Assembly (NCBI RefSeq): GCF_900129495.1 | Contig: NZ_FQVX01000003.1 | Location: forward strand, 992,001-1,056,000 | Origin: Geodermatophilus nigrescens | GTDB lineage: Bacteria > Actinomycetota > Actinomycetes > Mycobacteriales > Geodermatophilaceae | Direction: 5' to 3' | DNA length: 64,000 bases | Shown here: piece after piece, positions 1-9,760 of the stretch | How positions within the stretch are numbered: position 1 is the first letter of the stretch | How the letters are laid out: each line of letters starts with the position of its first letter | Translations under genes and position numbers: made by a program | Notes under the pieces: model-generated | The model's input: the letters and a program-made list of their open reading frames with translations, nothing else | What the model was told of the DNA's origin: nothing | Databases searched by the model: none

Positions 1-131
1 CCGGGCTCGTGCTCTGGCTGACCACCGGCCGCGCGGTGTTCGCCGTCTTCATCGTCCTGGGGCTGCTGACCGGCGTCGGCGCCTGGCTGACCGGGCGCAG
101 CACCGCCCCGAAGGGAGACCCCACCCCGTGA
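1..131 (+). CDS. C-terminus of a small membrane protein (partial)
   Basis: Only the last 42 codons of this gene are in the window, in the frame that ends at the TGA at 129-131. The tail holds a hydrophobic stretch ([19 protein letters not shown]) that looks like one transmembrane helix, followed by a short polar end ([13 protein letters not shown]). Its stop overlaps the GTG start of gatB by four bases (GTGA), so the two genes are probably co-transcribed and translationally coupled. The family cannot be named from this fragment. Confidence 0.6.
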   Translation, partial: GLVLWLTTGRAVFAVFIVLGLLTGVGAWLTGRSTAPKGDPTP

Positions 132-1633
132 GCGAGACCCGCAGCGAGACCCTGGTCGAGTTCGACGACGTCCTCACCCGGTACGAGCCGGTCATCGGCC
201 TGGAGACCCACGTCGAGCTGGGCACCGAGTCGAAGATGTTCTGCGGCTGCGCGACCACCTTCGGCGCCGAGCCCAACACGCAGACCTGCCCGGTGTGCCT
301 CGGCCTGCCCGGCTCGCTGCCGGTGGCCAACGCCGCCGCCGTCGAGTCGACGATCCGCATCGGCCTCGCGCTGGGCTGCCGGATCGCGTCCTGGTCGCGC
401 TTCGCCCGGAAGAACTACTTCTACCCGGACATCCCGAAGGGCTTCCAGACCAGCCAGTACGACGAGCCGCTGTGCACCGCCGGGCACCTCGACGTCGAGG
501 TCGACGGCGAGACCTACCGCGTGGAGATCGAGCGGGTGCACCTCGAGGAGGACACCGGCAAGAACCTGCACGTCGGCGGCGCCACCGGCCGCATCCACGG
601 CGCCGACCACTCGCTGGTCGACTTCAACCGCGCCGGCATCCCGCTGGTCGAGATCGTCACCCGCCCGGTCGCCGGCGCCGGTGCGAAGGCCCCCGAGGTC
701 GCCCGCGCCTACGTGACCGAGCTGCGCGAGATCATCCAGGCGCTCGGCGCCTCCGACGTCCGGATGGAGCAGGGCAGCCTGCGCTGCGACGTCAACACCT
801 CGCTCGCGCCGATCGGCAGCCTGGAGTGGGGGACCCGCACCGAGACCAAGAACGTCAACTCGCTGCGGTCGGTGGAGCGTTCGGTGCGCTACGAGATGCG
901 CCGCCAGGCCGCCGTCCTCGACGCGGGCGGGCGGGTCGTGCAGGAGACCCGGCACTTCCACGAGGACACCGGCAGCACCTCGTCCGGGCGGAGCAAGGAG
1001 GAGGCCACCGACTACCGGTACTTCCCCGAGCCCGACCTCGTGCCGCTCGCGCCCGACGCCGAGTGGATCGAGAAGCTGGCGGCCGGCCTGCCCGAGCTGC
1101 CCGCCGCCCGCCGCCGCCGGCTGCAGGAGGAGTGGGGCCTGTCGGCCACCGAGCTGACCTGGCTGGTCAACGCCGGGGCGCTCGGGCTGGTCGAGCAGAC
1201 CGTCGCCGCCGGGGCCACGCCGGCCGACGCCCGCAAGTGGTGGCTGGGGGAGCTGGCGCGCCGGGCCAACGACGCCGGCGTCGAGCTGGCCGACCTCGCC
1301 GTCACCCCGGCCCAGGTCGCCGAGCTGACCGCGCTGGTCGCCGAGGGCACGATCAACGACAAGCTGGCCCGCCAGGCGCTCGACGGCGTGCTGGCCGGCG
1401 AGGGCGACCCGCGCGCCGTCGTCGAGGCCCGCGGCCTGGCGGTGATGGGGGAGTCCGACGAGCTGGTCGCCGCCGTCGAGGCCGCGATCGCCGGCGCGCC
1501 GGACGTCGTGGAGAAGGTGCGCGGCGGGAAGGTCCAGGCGCTCGGCGCGCTCGTGGGCGCGGTCATGAAGACCACCCGCGGCCAGGCCGACGCCGCGACC
1601 GTTCGCCGGATGCTCGAGGAGCGCGTGCGATGA
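128..1633 (+). CDS. gatB: Aspartyl/glutamyl-tRNA amidotransferase subunit B
   Basis: GatB is the kinase/tRNA-binding subunit of GatCAB, which converts Glu-tRNA(Gln) (and often Asp-tRNA(Asn)) to the correctly charged tRNA. The 501-residue length is normal. The family opening [11 protein letters not shown] lies near residues 16-26. A cysteine set (FCGC, then CPVC) near residues 37-59 fits the GatB zinc site. The [13 protein letters not shown] segment and the C-terminal tRNA-binding region are present. It starts with GTG inside the stop of the upstream gene. gltX and tRNA-Gln further along and no glnS here fit the indirect Gln-tRNA route. gatA and gatC are not in the window. Confidence 0.97.
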   Translation: MSETRSETLVEFDDVLTRYEPVIGLETHVELGTESKMFCGCATTFGAEPNTQTCPVCLGLPGSLPVANAAAVESTIRIGLALGCRIASWSRFARKNYFYPDIPKGFQTSQYDEPLCTAGHLDVEVDGETYRVEIERVHLEEDTGKNLHVGGATGRIHGADHSLVDFNRAGIPLVEIVTRPVAGAGAKAPEVARAYVTELREIIQALGASDVRMEQGSLRCDVNTSLAPIGSLEWGTRTETKNVNSLRSVERSVRYEMRRQAAVLDAGGRVVQETRHFHEDTGSTSSGRSKEEATDYRYFPEPDLVPLAPDAEWIEKLAAGLPELPAARRRRLQEEWGLSATELTWLVNAGALGLVEQTVAAGATPADARKWWLGELARRANDAGVELADLAVTPAQVAELTALVAEGTINDKLARQALDGVLAGEGDPRAVVEARGLAVMGESDELVAAVEAAIAGAPDVVEKVRGGKVQALGALVGAVMKTTRGQADAATVRRMLEERVR

Positions 1634-1636
1634 CAC

Positions 1637-1656
1637 TGCGGTCCTACCGGACCGCA
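1637..1656 (+). terminator. Hairpin just after gatB
   Basis: A perfect 8-bp inverted repeat (TGCGGTCC / GGACCGCA) with a 4-nt loop begins four bases after the gatB stop. It has no T-tract, so it is a possible intrinsic terminator or 3'-end protector rather than a certain one. Confidence 0.4.
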
Positions 1657-1754
1657 CCGCGGCCACGTGCCGTCCCCGACGTGCGCTGAGCCCGTCCGCC
1701 GCACCCGCCGGGGACCCCTCCGGGGCCCGCCACCGGGCACGGCACCGCGGGCCG

Positions 1755-2927
1755 CTACAACGGCGAGTTGCCGGTCGAGGACGGCGGCAGGATGCGCAGC
1801 ACCTTGTCGTCGTCCTCGGCGGGCGCGCCGATCCCGTCTCGGTTCGACGTGGTGATCCACAGCGCGCCCTCGCCGTCGAGGACGACGGTGCGCAGCCGGC
1901 CGTAGCGCCCGGTGAGCAGCTGCTCGGGCTCCTCGCTCACGGTGCCCTCGCCGTCGACCTGGACGACGGTCACCTGCTGCCCGTCGAGGGTGCCGAGGAA
2001 GACCGTGGTGCCGACGGCGGCGCAGCCGCCGAGCCCGCCCGCGGCGTTGTCCACCTCGAACACCGGCTCGATCGTGCCGCCGCCGGCGGTCGGCCAGCCG
2101 TGGTCGGTGCCCTCCGAGAGCTCGTTGAGCTCGTCGGGGCCGGCCGCCGACTCGTCGACGGCGTAGATCGTCGAGGGCAGGTCGGCGGTCGGGCAGATCG
2201 CGGTGACGTCGGCGAAGCCGCTGCTGAACACCGGCCCGGCGGCGTTGGACGGCCGCCCGAAGACGTCGATGCGCAGCACCTTGCCGCCCAGGGACGCCGG
2301 GTCTTGCCCGAGCGCCGGGTTGCCGGTGTCGCCGGTGCCGACCAGCAGCGTGCCGTCGGTGCTGAACGCCAGCCCGCCGCCGTTGTGCGTCTCGCCGCGC
2401 GGGATGCCGGTGAACACCGGGTTCGGGGTGCCGCCGATCGGGAAGCGGACGACGCGGTTGTCCGTCGCCGTCGACACGTAGGCGTAGAACAGCCCGTCCT
2501 CGTCGAACGTCGGGGAGAGCGCGAGGCCGAGCAGGCCGCCGTCGCCACCGGTGTCGACGCCCGGCACCACCATGAGCTCACGGGCCGGCGAGCGGTCGGG
2601 GAAGACCTGCAGCAGCCGGCCGGTCTCCCGCTCGCCGACCACGGCGCTGCCGTCGGGCAGCACGACCAGGCCGGTGGGCACGGTGAGCCCGGACGCGACG
2701 ACGTTGGGGTCGCCGCCGGCCTGCCCGGAGCCGGGGTCGGCGGGGTCGCCGGGCGCCGGGGCGGGGGAGGACTCCGTGGGCGGGCCGACCTCCGGGGGCG
2801 CGCCCTCCGGCAGCGGCCGGAACGGGCCGCTGGGCTCGTAGCCCTCCTCGCCGCAGCCGGCGAGGACCAGGGTCAGGGCCACCGCGCACGCGGCGCCGGC
2901 CGCCCGCCGCCCCCGCTGCCGCCTCAC
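1755..2927 (-). CDS. Lipoprotein PQQ-type sugar dehydrogenase (GSDH / YliI-like)
   Basis: Predicted 390-residue exported lipoprotein. The first 27 residues have an Arg-rich n-region, a hydrophobic core and a lipobox (LVLAGC), so it should be anchored outside the cytoplasmic membrane. A Pro/Gly-rich linker follows, then a beta-propeller of the glucose/sorbosone dehydrogenase type, with VASGLTVPTGLVVLPDG, GGLLGLALSP and HNGGGLAFSTDGTLLVGTGD typical of soluble aldose dehydrogenases using PQQ. The GTG at 2927 is chosen because it directly precedes the signal peptide and lies 7 nt after a TACTGT hexamer; the open frame continues upstream only as antisense of the next gene. Sugar substrate and PQQ use are inferred from the family. 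Confidence 0.85.
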   Translation of the reverse strand: MRRQRGRRAAGAACAVALTLVLAGCGEEGYEPSGPFRPLPEGAPPEVGPPTESSPAPAPGDPADPGSGQAGGDPNVVASGLTVPTGLVVLPDGSAVVGERETGRLLQVFPDRSPARELMVVPGVDTGGDGGLLGLALSPTFDEDGLFYAYVSTATDNRVVRFPIGGTPNPVFTGIPRGETHNGGGLAFSTDGTLLVGTGDTGNPALGQDPASLGGKVLRIDVFGRPSNAAGPVFSSGFADVTAICPTADLPSTIYAVDESAAGPDELNELSEGTDHGWPTAGGGTIEPVFEVDNAAGGLGGCAAVGTTVFLGTLDGQQVTVVQVDGEGTVSEEPEQLLTGRYGRLRTVVLDGEGALWITTSNRDGIGAPAEDDDKVLRILPPSSTGNSPL

Positions 2928-2934
2928 CCGACCC

Positions 2935-2940
2935 ACAGTA
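2935..2940 (-). promoter_or_regulatory. Leaderless -10 hexamer, sugar dehydrogenase
   Basis: TACTGT on the minus strand, 7 nt before the GTG start at 2927. This spacing puts the transcript start at or next to the start codon. Confidence 0.55.
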
Positions 2941-2978
2941 CGGCCGGGCACGGTGCGGCCGGGTGGAGCGCGGCTGCC

Positions 2979-2984
2979 TACGCT
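2979..2984 (+). promoter_or_regulatory. Leaderless -10 hexamer, hydroxyacid dehydrogenase
   Basis: TACGCT 8 nt before the GTG at 2993, with no Shine-Dalgarno sequence. It forms a divergent pair with the sugar dehydrogenase promoter. Confidence 0.55.
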
Positions 2985-2992
2985 CGGACCCC

Positions 2993-3949
2993 GTGGCACC
3001 CGAGATCCGCGGCACCGACATCGCCGGCCCCGACGAGACGCTGACCGTCCTCGTGCCCTCGCGCGAGATGGCCGACGCCGTCGCGGCCCTCGACCCGCGG
3101 GTGCGCGCACACGTCACCCCCGACGACGGCCCGCCCACGGGCGAGGCCGCGGCCGCGCGCGTGTGGGTGCCGGCCTTCGGCGGCGCGCAGCCGGACGAGG
3201 CGTTCCTCGCCGCGCTGCCCGACCTGCGCCTGGTGCAGCTGCTCAGCGCCGGCGCCGAGCGGTTCACCGGCCGGCTGCCCGACGGCGTCGTGCTGTGCAA
3301 CGCCCGTGGCGCGCACACCCCGTCGACGGCGGAGTGGGTGCTCGCCGCCACCCTCGCCGCACAGCGCGGCCTGCCGGAGTTCGTCCGCGCGCAGGACGCC
3401 GGCCGCTGGGCGCCCGGCACCCACCGCTCGCTGGTCGGCGCGCGGGTGCTCGTCGTCGGCGCCGGCGACATCGCCCGCCGGATCGGCGCGATGATGTCCG
3501 GCTTCGACGCCGAGCTCACCTACGTCGGCCGCACCGCCCGCGACGGCGTCCACGGCACCGACGAGCTGCCGGACCTGCTGCCGTCGGCCGACGTCGTCGT
3601 GCTCATCGTGCCGGTCACCGCCGAGACCACCGGCATGGTCGACGCCGCGTTCCTCGCCGCCATGCCGGACGGCGCGCTGCTGGTCAACGCCGCCCGCGGG
3701 GTGGTCGTGGACACCGACGCGCTGGTCGCCGAGCTCACCTCCGGCCGGCTGCGCGCCGCCCTCGACGTCACCGAGCCCGAGCCGCTGCCCGAGGGCCACC
3801 CGCTGTGGACGGCGCCGGGGCTGCTGCTCACCCCGCACGTGGGCGGCGCGGTGCCGCAGACGCGGGCCCGCGCGCAGGAGACCGTCCTCGCCCAGCTGCG
3901 GCGGGTGCTGGCCGGCGAGCCGCTGACCGACGTCGTCGGCGACTACTGA
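2993..3949 (+). CDS. D-isomer specific 2-hydroxyacid dehydrogenase
   Basis: A 318-residue NAD(P)-dependent dehydrogenase of the D-2-hydroxyacid family; the substrate cannot be told from sequence. The nucleotide-binding fold has LVVGAGDIARRIG near residues 150-163. The catalytic trio is visible: Arg in VNAARGVVVD, Glu in DVTEPEPLPEGHPLW and His in LTPHVGG. The start GTG at 2993 (VAPEIRGTD) is preferred over an upstream ATG at 2963 because it sits 8 nt after a TACGCT hexamer. It is transcribed divergently from the sugar dehydrogenase, and the PH-domain gene follows 16 bp later, possibly in the same transcript. Confidence 0.88.
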   Translation: MAPEIRGTDIAGPDETLTVLVPSREMADAVAALDPRVRAHVTPDDGPPTGEAAAARVWVPAFGGAQPDEAFLAALPDLRLVQLLSAGAERFTGRLPDGVVLCNARGAHTPSTAEWVLAATLAAQRGLPEFVRAQDAGRWAPGTHRSLVGARVLVVGAGDIARRIGAMMSGFDAELTYVGRTARDGVHGTDELPDLLPSADVVVLIVPVTAETTGMVDAAFLAAMPDGALLVNAARGVVVDTDALVAELTSGRLRAALDVTEPEPLPEGHPLWTAPGLLLTPHVGGAVPQTRARAQETVLAQLRRVLAGEPLTDVVGDY

Positions 3950-3965
3950 GGGATCATCGGCGGAC

Positions 3966-4346
3966 GTGGCTGTCCATGCGCGGATGCGGCTGAGCCGGGT
4001 CGCCCTCGTCCCCGTCGTCTTCCTGGCCGTCTGCGTGCTGCCCTTCGCCGCGGCCTCCCCGTGGGCCGCGCTCGTCCTCCTGCTGCCGCTGGCCGCCGCG
4101 GTGTGGGTGCTGCGGGTGGGCGTCGACGTCGACGACGAGGCCATCACCACCCGCGGCGTGCTCGGGCAGCGCCGCGTGGCGTGGGACGACCTGGCCGGGA
4201 TCCGCGTCGTGCGCAACGCGCGGCTGCGGCTGGTCACCCGCGGCGGCGGCGAGGTGCGGCTGCCGGTGCTGCGCGCCCGCGACCTGCCGCGGCTGGCCGG
4301 CTGGTCCGGCGGCCGCTTCGAGGTGCCTCAGCCCCCGGCGGCCTGA
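3966..4346 (+). CDS. Cfp6-like membrane protein with bacterial PH domain (bPH_6 type)
   Basis: A 126-residue protein. Residues about 12-52 form two adjacent hydrophobic segments. The remainder reads as a short beta-rich PH-like domain ([30 protein letters not shown]). This pattern, and the position near ilvBN and gatB, match the mycobacterial low-molecular-weight antigen Cfp6 (Rv3004 neighbourhood). Its molecular role is unknown. The GTG at 3966 is used; an in-frame ATG lies at 3984. Its 3' end overlaps the convergent regulator gene by 19 bp. Confidence 0.75.
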   Translation: MAVHARMRLSRVALVPVVFLAVCVLPFAAASPWAALVLLLPLAAAVWVLRVGVDVDDEAITTRGVLGQRRVAWDDLAGIRVVRNARLRLVTRGGGEVRLPVLRARDLPRLAGWSGGRFEVPQPPAA

Positions 4347-5188
4347 CCGGCGGCCTGACCGGCGGCCGGGCCGGCGAGCCGGGCCAGCCGCGCGGCGGTC
4401 TCGCTGCCCGCGGCCGCGGTGTAGACGACGACCTGCAGACCCGGCGCGTCGGCCGGCGCGAGCTGGTGGTGCTCGAGCAGCAGCGTGCCGACCTCCGGGT
4501 GCTCGAAGCGCCGCTCGGCGGAGGTGAACCGGTCGACGTCGTGGCTGGCCCAGCCGGCGCGGAACGCGGGGCTCGCCGCCTCGAGCCGGGTGACCAGGTC
4601 GACCACCGGCGGGTCGGCCAGCCGCGGCCCCACCTCGGCGCGGAACTGGGCGAGGAACCGGCGGCTGTCGGTGTCCCAGTCGCCGAGCAGCGCCCGTACG
4701 GCCGGGTCGGTGAAGACCAGCTCCAGCAGGTTGCGCCGGTCCGGGGCGACGGCGGCCACGCCGGGGTAGAGCCGCTCGTAGGCGCGGTTCCAGCCGGCGA
4801 TCGTCCAGTCGGCGGTGATGGCGTAGGCGGGGGAGGGGCCCAGCGCGTCGAGCAGCCGCTGCACGTGGCCGGGCATGCCGTCGCCCGGGTCGCCGGGGGC
4901 GGCGCCGCCGTGGCCGGTCAGCCGCAGCACGTAGCCGTGCTCGGCCGGCGTCATGCGCAGGGTGGCGGCCAGCGCGTCGACCACCTGCCGGGAGGGCCGG
5001 ATGTCGCGGCCCTGCTCCAGCCACGTGTACCAGGTGGAGCTCACGCCCGAGAGCAGCGCGACCTCCTCGCGGCGCAGCCCCGGCGTGCGTCGCGCGCCCC
5101 CGGCCGGCAGCCCGGTGTCGCGCGGGTCGAGCTGGGCGCGCCGGGAGCGCAGGAAGTCGGCGAGTTCACGACGGGCGGTGGCGAACAG
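4328..5188 (-). CDS. Helix-turn-helix regulator with MmyB-like ligand-binding domain (CTG start)
   Basis: A transcription regulator with an N-terminal XRE-type helix-turn-helix ([18 protein letters not shown], then [12 protein letters not shown]) and a C-terminal MmyB-like domain ([37 protein letters not shown]) that binds small or lipid ligands in this family. Translation is placed at a CTG at 5188, giving 286 residues, because the open frame holds no ATG, GTG or TTG between its upstream stop and the helix-turn-helix, and an AGGAGG ribosome site lies 4 nt before this CTG. Starting at the first GTG (5044) would remove most of the DNA-binding domain. It is divergent from ilvD; the target genes are unknown. 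Confidence 0.82.
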   Translation of the reverse strand: MFATARRELADFLRSRRAQLDPRDTGLPAGGARRTPGLRREEVALLSGVSSTWYTWLEQGRDIRPSRQVVDALAATLRMTPAEHGYVLRLTGHGGAAPGDPGDGMPGHVQRLLDALGPSPAYAITADWTIAGWNRAYERLYPGVAAVAPDRRNLLELVFTDPAVRALLGDWDTDSRRFLAQFRAEVGPRLADPPVVDLVTRLEAASPAFRAGWASHDVDRFTSAERRFEHPEVGTLLLEHHQLAPADAPGLQVVVYTAAAGSETAARLARLAGPAAGQAAGQAAGG

Positions 5189-5255
5189 CGCTCCTCCTCG
5201 GTGGTGGTGGCGGTACCAGTATCAGCGGCATCTGGGACGGCCCCCCGAACGCGCC

Positions 5256-5261
5256 TACCCT
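5256..5261 (+). promoter_or_regulatory. Leaderless -10 hexamer, ilvD
   Basis: TACCCT 8 nt before the ilvD GTG at 5270; no Shine-Dalgarno sequence between them. Confidence 0.55.
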
Positions 5262-5269
5262 CGTCGTCC

Positions 5270-6973
5270 GTGACCACCGTGGACGAGCCCCGCACCACCG
5301 CCGACGTCAAGCCGCGCAGCCGCGAGGTGACCGACGGCATCACCCGGGCCCCGGCCCGCGCGATGCTGCGCGCCGTCGGCATGGGCGACGACGACTGGGA
5401 GAAGCCGCAGATCGGCGTCGCCTCGTCCTGGAACGAGATCACCCCCTGCAACCTCTCCCTCGACCGGCTGGCCAAGCGGGCGAAGGAGGGCGTGCACGCC
5501 GCCGGCGGGTTCCCGCTGGAGTTCGGCACGATCTCCGTCTCCGACGGCATCTCGATGGGCCACGAGGGCATGCGCGCCTCGCTGGTCAGCCGCGAGGTCA
5601 TCGCCGACTCGGTGGAGACGGTCATGTTCGCCGAGCGGCTCGACGGCTCGGTGCTGCTCGCCGGCTGCGACAAGTCGCTGCCCGGGATGCTCATGGCCGC
5701 CGCGCGACTGGACCTCGCGAGCGTGTTCCTCTACTCCGGCTCGACGCTGCCCGGGAAGCTCGGCGACCGCGACGACCTCACGATCATCGACGTCTTCGAG
5801 GCCGTCGGCGCCTGCGCCCGCGGGCTGATCACCCAGGACGAGCTCGCCGCCGTCGAGCGGGCCGCCTGCCCCGGCATGGGCTCCTGCGGAGGCATGTACA
5901 CCGCCAACACCATGGCCAGCGTGGCCGAGGCGCTCGGCATGGCGCTGCCCGGCAGTGCCGCCCCGCCGGCCCCCGACAGCCGCCGCGACGCGTTCGCCGT
6001 CGCCTCCGGCGAGGCCGTGGTCAACCTGCTGCGCAAGGGCATCACCGCCCGCCAGATCATGACCCGGGAGGCGTTCGAGAACGCCATCACCGTCGTCATG
6101 GCGCTCGGCGGCTCCACCAACGCCGTGCTGCACCTGCTGGCCATCGCGCACGAGGCGCAGGTCGACCTCACGCTCGACGACTTCAACCGGATCGGCGACC
6201 GCACCCCGCACCTGGCCGACGTCAAGCCGTTCGGCCGGTTCGTCATGACCGACATCGACCGCGTCGGCGGCGTCCCGGTGGTGCTGCGGGCCCTGCTCGA
6301 CGCCGGCCTGCTGCACGGCGACGCGCTCACCGTGACCGGCAAGACCATGGCCGAGAACCTCGCCGAGATCGCCCCGCCGGACCTCGACGGCACGATCGTG
6401 CACGCGATGGAGAACCCGATCCACAAGACGGGCGGGCTGACCATCCTGCGCGGCTCGCTCTCGCCCGAGGGGGCCGTGGTCAAGTCGGCCGGCTTCGACG
6501 CCGAGGTCTTCGAGGGCACCGCGCGGGTCTTCGACGGCGAGCAGGGCGCCATGGACGCCGTCACCGAGGGCACGCTGCAGAGCGGCGACGTCGTCGTCAT
6601 CCGCTACGAGGGGCCGCGCGGCGGGCCGGGCATGCGCGAGATGCTCGCCGTCACCGGCGCCATCAAGGGCGCGGGCCTGGGCAAGGACGTCCTGCTGCTC
6701 ACCGACGGCCGCTTCTCCGGCGGGACCACCGGCCTGTGCGTCGGGCACGTCGCGCCCGAGGCCACCGACGGCGGCCCGATCGCGTTCGTCCGCGACGGCG
6801 ACCGGATCCGGCTGGACCTGACCACCCGCACGCTGGACCTGCTGGTCGACGACGACGAGCTCGCCCGGCGCCGCCAGGGCTGGCAGCCGCTGCCCCCGCG
6901 CTACACCACCGGGGTCCTCGGGAAGTACGCCAAGCTCGTCGGCTCCGCGGCGAACGGCGCCATCTGCGGCTGA
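5270..6973 (+). CDS. ilvD: Dihydroxy-acid dehydratase
   Basis: IlvD dehydrates 2,3-dihydroxy-isovalerate and -methylvalerate to the keto acids that become valine and isoleucine. The 567-residue length is usual. Fe-S cluster and active-site signatures are clear: [46 protein letters not shown], and near the end [20 protein letters not shown]. The start is the GTG at 5270 ([22 protein letters not shown]); the open frame extends far upstream but overlaps the opposite-strand regulator. Probably leaderless. It is separated from ilvBNC by two cyclic-di-GMP genes. Confidence 0.97.
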   Translation: MTTVDEPRTTADVKPRSREVTDGITRAPARAMLRAVGMGDDDWEKPQIGVASSWNEITPCNLSLDRLAKRAKEGVHAAGGFPLEFGTISVSDGISMGHEGMRASLVSREVIADSVETVMFAERLDGSVLLAGCDKSLPGMLMAAARLDLASVFLYSGSTLPGKLGDRDDLTIIDVFEAVGACARGLITQDELAAVERAACPGMGSCGGMYTANTMASVAEALGMALPGSAAPPAPDSRRDAFAVASGEAVVNLLRKGITARQIMTREAFENAITVVMALGGSTNAVLHLLAIAHEAQVDLTLDDFNRIGDRTPHLADVKPFGRFVMTDIDRVGGVPVVLRALLDAGLLHGDALTVTGKTMAENLAEIAPPDLDGTIVHAMENPIHKTGGLTILRGSLSPEGAVVKSAGFDAEVFEGTARVFDGEQGAMDAVTEGTLQSGDVVVIRYEGPRGGPGMREMLAVTGAIKGAGLGKDVLLLTDGRFSGGTTGLCVGHVAPEATDGGPIAFVRDGDRIRLDLTTRTLDLLVDDDELARRRQGWQPLPPRYTTGVLGKYAKLVGSAANGAICG

Positions 6974-6977
6974 GACC

Positions 6978-6993
6978 CGGGGGAGTCCCCCCG
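6978..6993 (+). terminator. Short G/C hairpin after ilvD
   Basis: CGGGGG / CCCCCG, 6 bp with a 4-nt loop, starting five bases after the ilvD stop. No T-tract, so only a weak terminator candidate. Confidence 0.3.
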
Positions 6994-7054
6994 ATGGGGT
7001 GAGCGGCGGCGCCCCGCGCTGTTCCGGCCCGCCCGCGGTGCCGACACCGGGACT

Positions 7055-9760
7055 GTGGACAGACGGACCAGGTGGCTGCTCGCGGCTGCCGTGCCCGCCG
7101 CGGCGGCGTGCGTGCTCGCCGCGCTCGTCCCGCCGCTGACCCCGCTCGGCGACGCCGTCGCCGCCCTCGCCGGGGTGGCGACGGCGGCCGTGCTGTTCGC
7201 GACGAGCCGCTCGGGTGCGGCCGGCGACCGGCCGTGGCGGCTGCTCGCCCTCGCCCCGCTCTTCCCCGTCCTCGCGCTCGCGGTGGGCGCGGTCGTGCAG
7301 CCGGAGACGGTGCTGCAGCAGGTCGTCCTGCGCTGGCTGCCCACCGTGCCCGGCTACGCCGTCACCGTCGTGGCGCTGCTGCACATGGCCGGGCGCTCCG
7401 GCCTGCGCCGCACCTGCTCGCGCACGTCGCTCGAGCTGGCGCTGTTCGGCACCGCCGCGGTCGTGGTCATGCAGCTGCTGCTGGTCGGCCCGGGCAACAG
7501 CTGGGCCGGCCTGACCGTCGGCGCCCAGCTGGTGCTCGGCGCCGCCGTCGCCGCCACCGGCGCGGTCATGGCCGCCGCGCTCACCGTCCTCGGCTCCGTG
7601 GCGGCGCACCGCCAGGGGATGGCCGCCGTCCTGCTCGGCGGCCTGGTGCTGCTGTGCCTGGGCCGCGGCACCGCCACCTCCGCCGCGCTGCTCGGCGCGC
7701 CCCACCTCGTCGCCGCCACCCGGATCGCCGTGGTGCTCGGGCTGGCGCTGGTCGTGCTGGCCCGCCTCCGCGACGCCGCCGCCTCCTCCTCGACCGGCGC
7801 CGCCAGCGGCCGCGCCGTCCAGCTGCGGTCGGTCCTGCCCCAGCTCGCGCTCGTCGCCGTGGTCGGGGTCGTCGTCGGCCCGCTCGCGTTCGGCGTCCGG
7901 CCCACCCGGGTCACCCTCGCCGGCGCGCTGCTGTGCGTGGCCCTGTCGGCGGCGCACCGCTGGGTCACCGCCCGCGAGGACCACCAGCGCGGCGCCCGCC
8001 TGCGCTCGGACGAGGCGTACTTCCGCAAGCTCCTGCAGTCCACCCGCGAGGCCGTGCTCGTCCTCGACCGCCGGCTGCGCGTCGGCTGGGTCTCCGCGGC
8101 GCTGGCCGACCTGCTGGGCACCACGCCCGCCGAGCTGGCCGGCCGCGACCTGCTCACCGGTGGCACCGCCCGCCCCGGCACCGTCGACCCCGCCGACGCC
8201 GCCGCGCTGCGCCGGCTGCTCGCCGGCCCCGCCGGGGCGCCCGGCCTGCTGACCCTCCGCGTCCGCACCACCGACGGCGGCACCCGGCACCTGGAGGCGA
8301 GCGTCGCCGACCTGCGCGACGAGGCCGCGGTCGGCTCCGTCGTGCTGCACTGCCGGGACGTGACCGAGCGCGAGGCCCGCGAGCGCGCGCTGGCCGAGGT
8401 CGCCTACACCGACGCCCTGACCGGCCTGCCCAACCGGGCCGGCTGGGAAGCCGCACTGGCCGGCACGGGCGCCGGCCACGCCGTGCTGCTCGTCGACGTC
8501 CGCGGGCTCGACGACGTCCGCGAGCACGCCGGCCGCGACACCGTGACCACCGTCCTGGTCGAGCTCGGCCGCCGGCTGCGCGCCACCACCCGCGGCGAGG
8601 AGGTCGTGGCCCGCACCGTGGGCGGCACCTTCGGCATCCTCGCCGAGGGCGACGCCGACACCGCCGCGCTGCTCGCCGACCGCTGCCTCGCCGTGCTCGA
8701 GCAGCCGGTGACCACGCCCGCGGGCGTCTTCGACCTCACCGCCGACGTCGGCGTCGTCGTCGCCGAGGACGGCCTCGACGTCGCCGGGCTGACCGCGCGC
8801 GCCGAGCTCGCCGTCGCCGCCGCGCGCACCTCCGGCCGGGCCCGGGCCACCGTGTGGACCCCGGAGCTCGGCGCGGCCGCGGCCCGCCGGGACCGGCTGC
8901 GCGAGGACGTCGCCGGAGCCGCCGCGCGCGGGGAGCTGTGGCTGGCGTTCCAGCCGATCGTGTCGATGGGGGAGCAGCGGGTGACCGGCGTAGAGGCGCT
9001 GCTGCGCTGGCGGCACCCCGACCTCGGCGAGGTCCCGCCGCGGGAGTTCGTGCCCGTCGCCGAGCGGGCCGGCGTCATCGCCGACCTGCAGCGCTGGGCC
9101 CTGCGGGAGGCCACGACCACCGTCGCCGGGCTGCCCGCCGTCGACGGCGTCCCGCTGCGGCTGGGCGTCAACATCTCCGCCGCGCACGTCGCCGCCCGCA
9201 CCCTGGTCGACGACGTCGCGGGCGCCCTGCGCTGCTCCGGCCTCGGGCCCGAGCGGCTGGTCCTCGAGATCACCGAGGCCACCGTGCGCGCGGCCGGCAC
9301 CGCCGTCGACGGCGACATCGCCGCGCTGCGCCTCATGGGCGTGCACGTGGCCCTCGACGACTTCGGCACCGGCTCCTCGTCGCTGCTGCACCTGACCCGC
9401 CTGCCCATCGACGTCGTCAAGCTCGACCGCGCGTTCGTCTCCCGCGTGGACCGCGACCGGGACAGCCGGGCGCTGTGCGAGTCGATGGTCACCATCGGCC
9501 GCGCGCTCGGCCTCGACGTCGTCGCCGAGGGCGTGGAGACGCCGGCCCAGCTCGGCGTGCTGCGCGGTCTCGGCGTCGGCTTCGCGCAGGGCTTCCTGCT
9601 CGCTCGCCCGCTGCCGGCCGCCGACCTGGCGCAGGTGCTGCGCGAGAACGCCGGCGCGCTGTGGCCGGGGCTGGTCGGCTCCTCGGCCGGCCCGGCCGCG
9701 ACCCTGATCGCCGGGGAGACCGCCGACTCCTCCGTCCTGCGGGAGGCGTCCGGTGCCTGA
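7055..9760 (+). CDS. Membrane PAS-GGDEF(degenerate)-EAL protein, probable c-di-GMP phosphodiesterase
   Basis: A 901-residue multidomain protein: about eight to nine hydrophobic segments (residues 1-305), a PAS-like sensor (about 319-435), a GGDEF domain (about 448-600) and an EAL domain (about 633-870). The GGDEF signature is degraded to VGGTFG near residue 523, and the inhibitory RxxD site reads RGEE, so cyclase activity is unlikely. The EAL domain keeps the catalytic set: EALLRW, NIS, EITE, DDFGTG, VVKLDR and EGVET. It should therefore hydrolyse cyclic di-GMP, perhaps allosterically controlled by the dead GGDEF domain. Start GTG at 7055; its end overlaps the next gene by 8 bp. Confidence 0.9.
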   Translation: MDRRTRWLLAAAVPAAAACVLAALVPPLTPLGDAVAALAGVATAAVLFATSRSGAAGDRPWRLLALAPLFPVLALAVGAVVQPETVLQQVVLRWLPTVPGYAVTVVALLHMAGRSGLRRTCSRTSLELALFGTAAVVVMQLLLVGPGNSWAGLTVGAQLVLGAAVAATGAVMAAALTVLGSVAAHRQGMAAVLLGGLVLLCLGRGTATSAALLGAPHLVAATRIAVVLGLALVVLARLRDAAASSSTGAASGRAVQLRSVLPQLALVAVVGVVVGPLAFGVRPTRVTLAGALLCVALSAAHRWVTAREDHQRGARLRSDEAYFRKLLQSTREAVLVLDRRLRVGWVSAALADLLGTTPAELAGRDLLTGGTARPGTVDPADAAALRRLLAGPAGAPGLLTLRVRTTDGGTRHLEASVADLRDEAAVGSVVLHCRDVTEREARERALAEVAYTDALTGLPNRAGWEAALAGTGAGHAVLLVDVRGLDDVREHAGRDTVTTVLVELGRRLRATTRGEEVVARTVGGTFGILAEGDADTAALLADRCLAVLEQPVTTPAGVFDLTADVGVVVAEDGLDVAGLTARAELAVAAARTSGRARATVWTPELGAAAARRDRLREDVAGAAARGELWLAFQPIVSMGEQRVTGVEALLRWRHPDLGEVPPREFVPVAERAGVIADLQRWALREATTTVAGLPAVDGVPLRLGVNISAAHVAARTLVDDVAGALRCSGLGPERLVLEITEATVRAAGTAVDGDIAALRLMGVHVALDDFGTGSSSLLHLTRLPIDVVKLDRAFVSRVDRDRDSRALCESMVTIGRALGLDVVAEGVETPAQLGVLRGLGVGFAQGFLLARPLPAADLAQVLRENAGALWPGLVGSSAGPAATLIAGETADSSVLREASGA

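Noticed and set aside
1630-1689. 19-codon frame overlapping the gatB stop (ATGA), [19 protein letters not shown]
   Set aside because: It consists mostly of the hairpin at 1637-1656 and has no conserved or functional sign; overlap alone is not enough.
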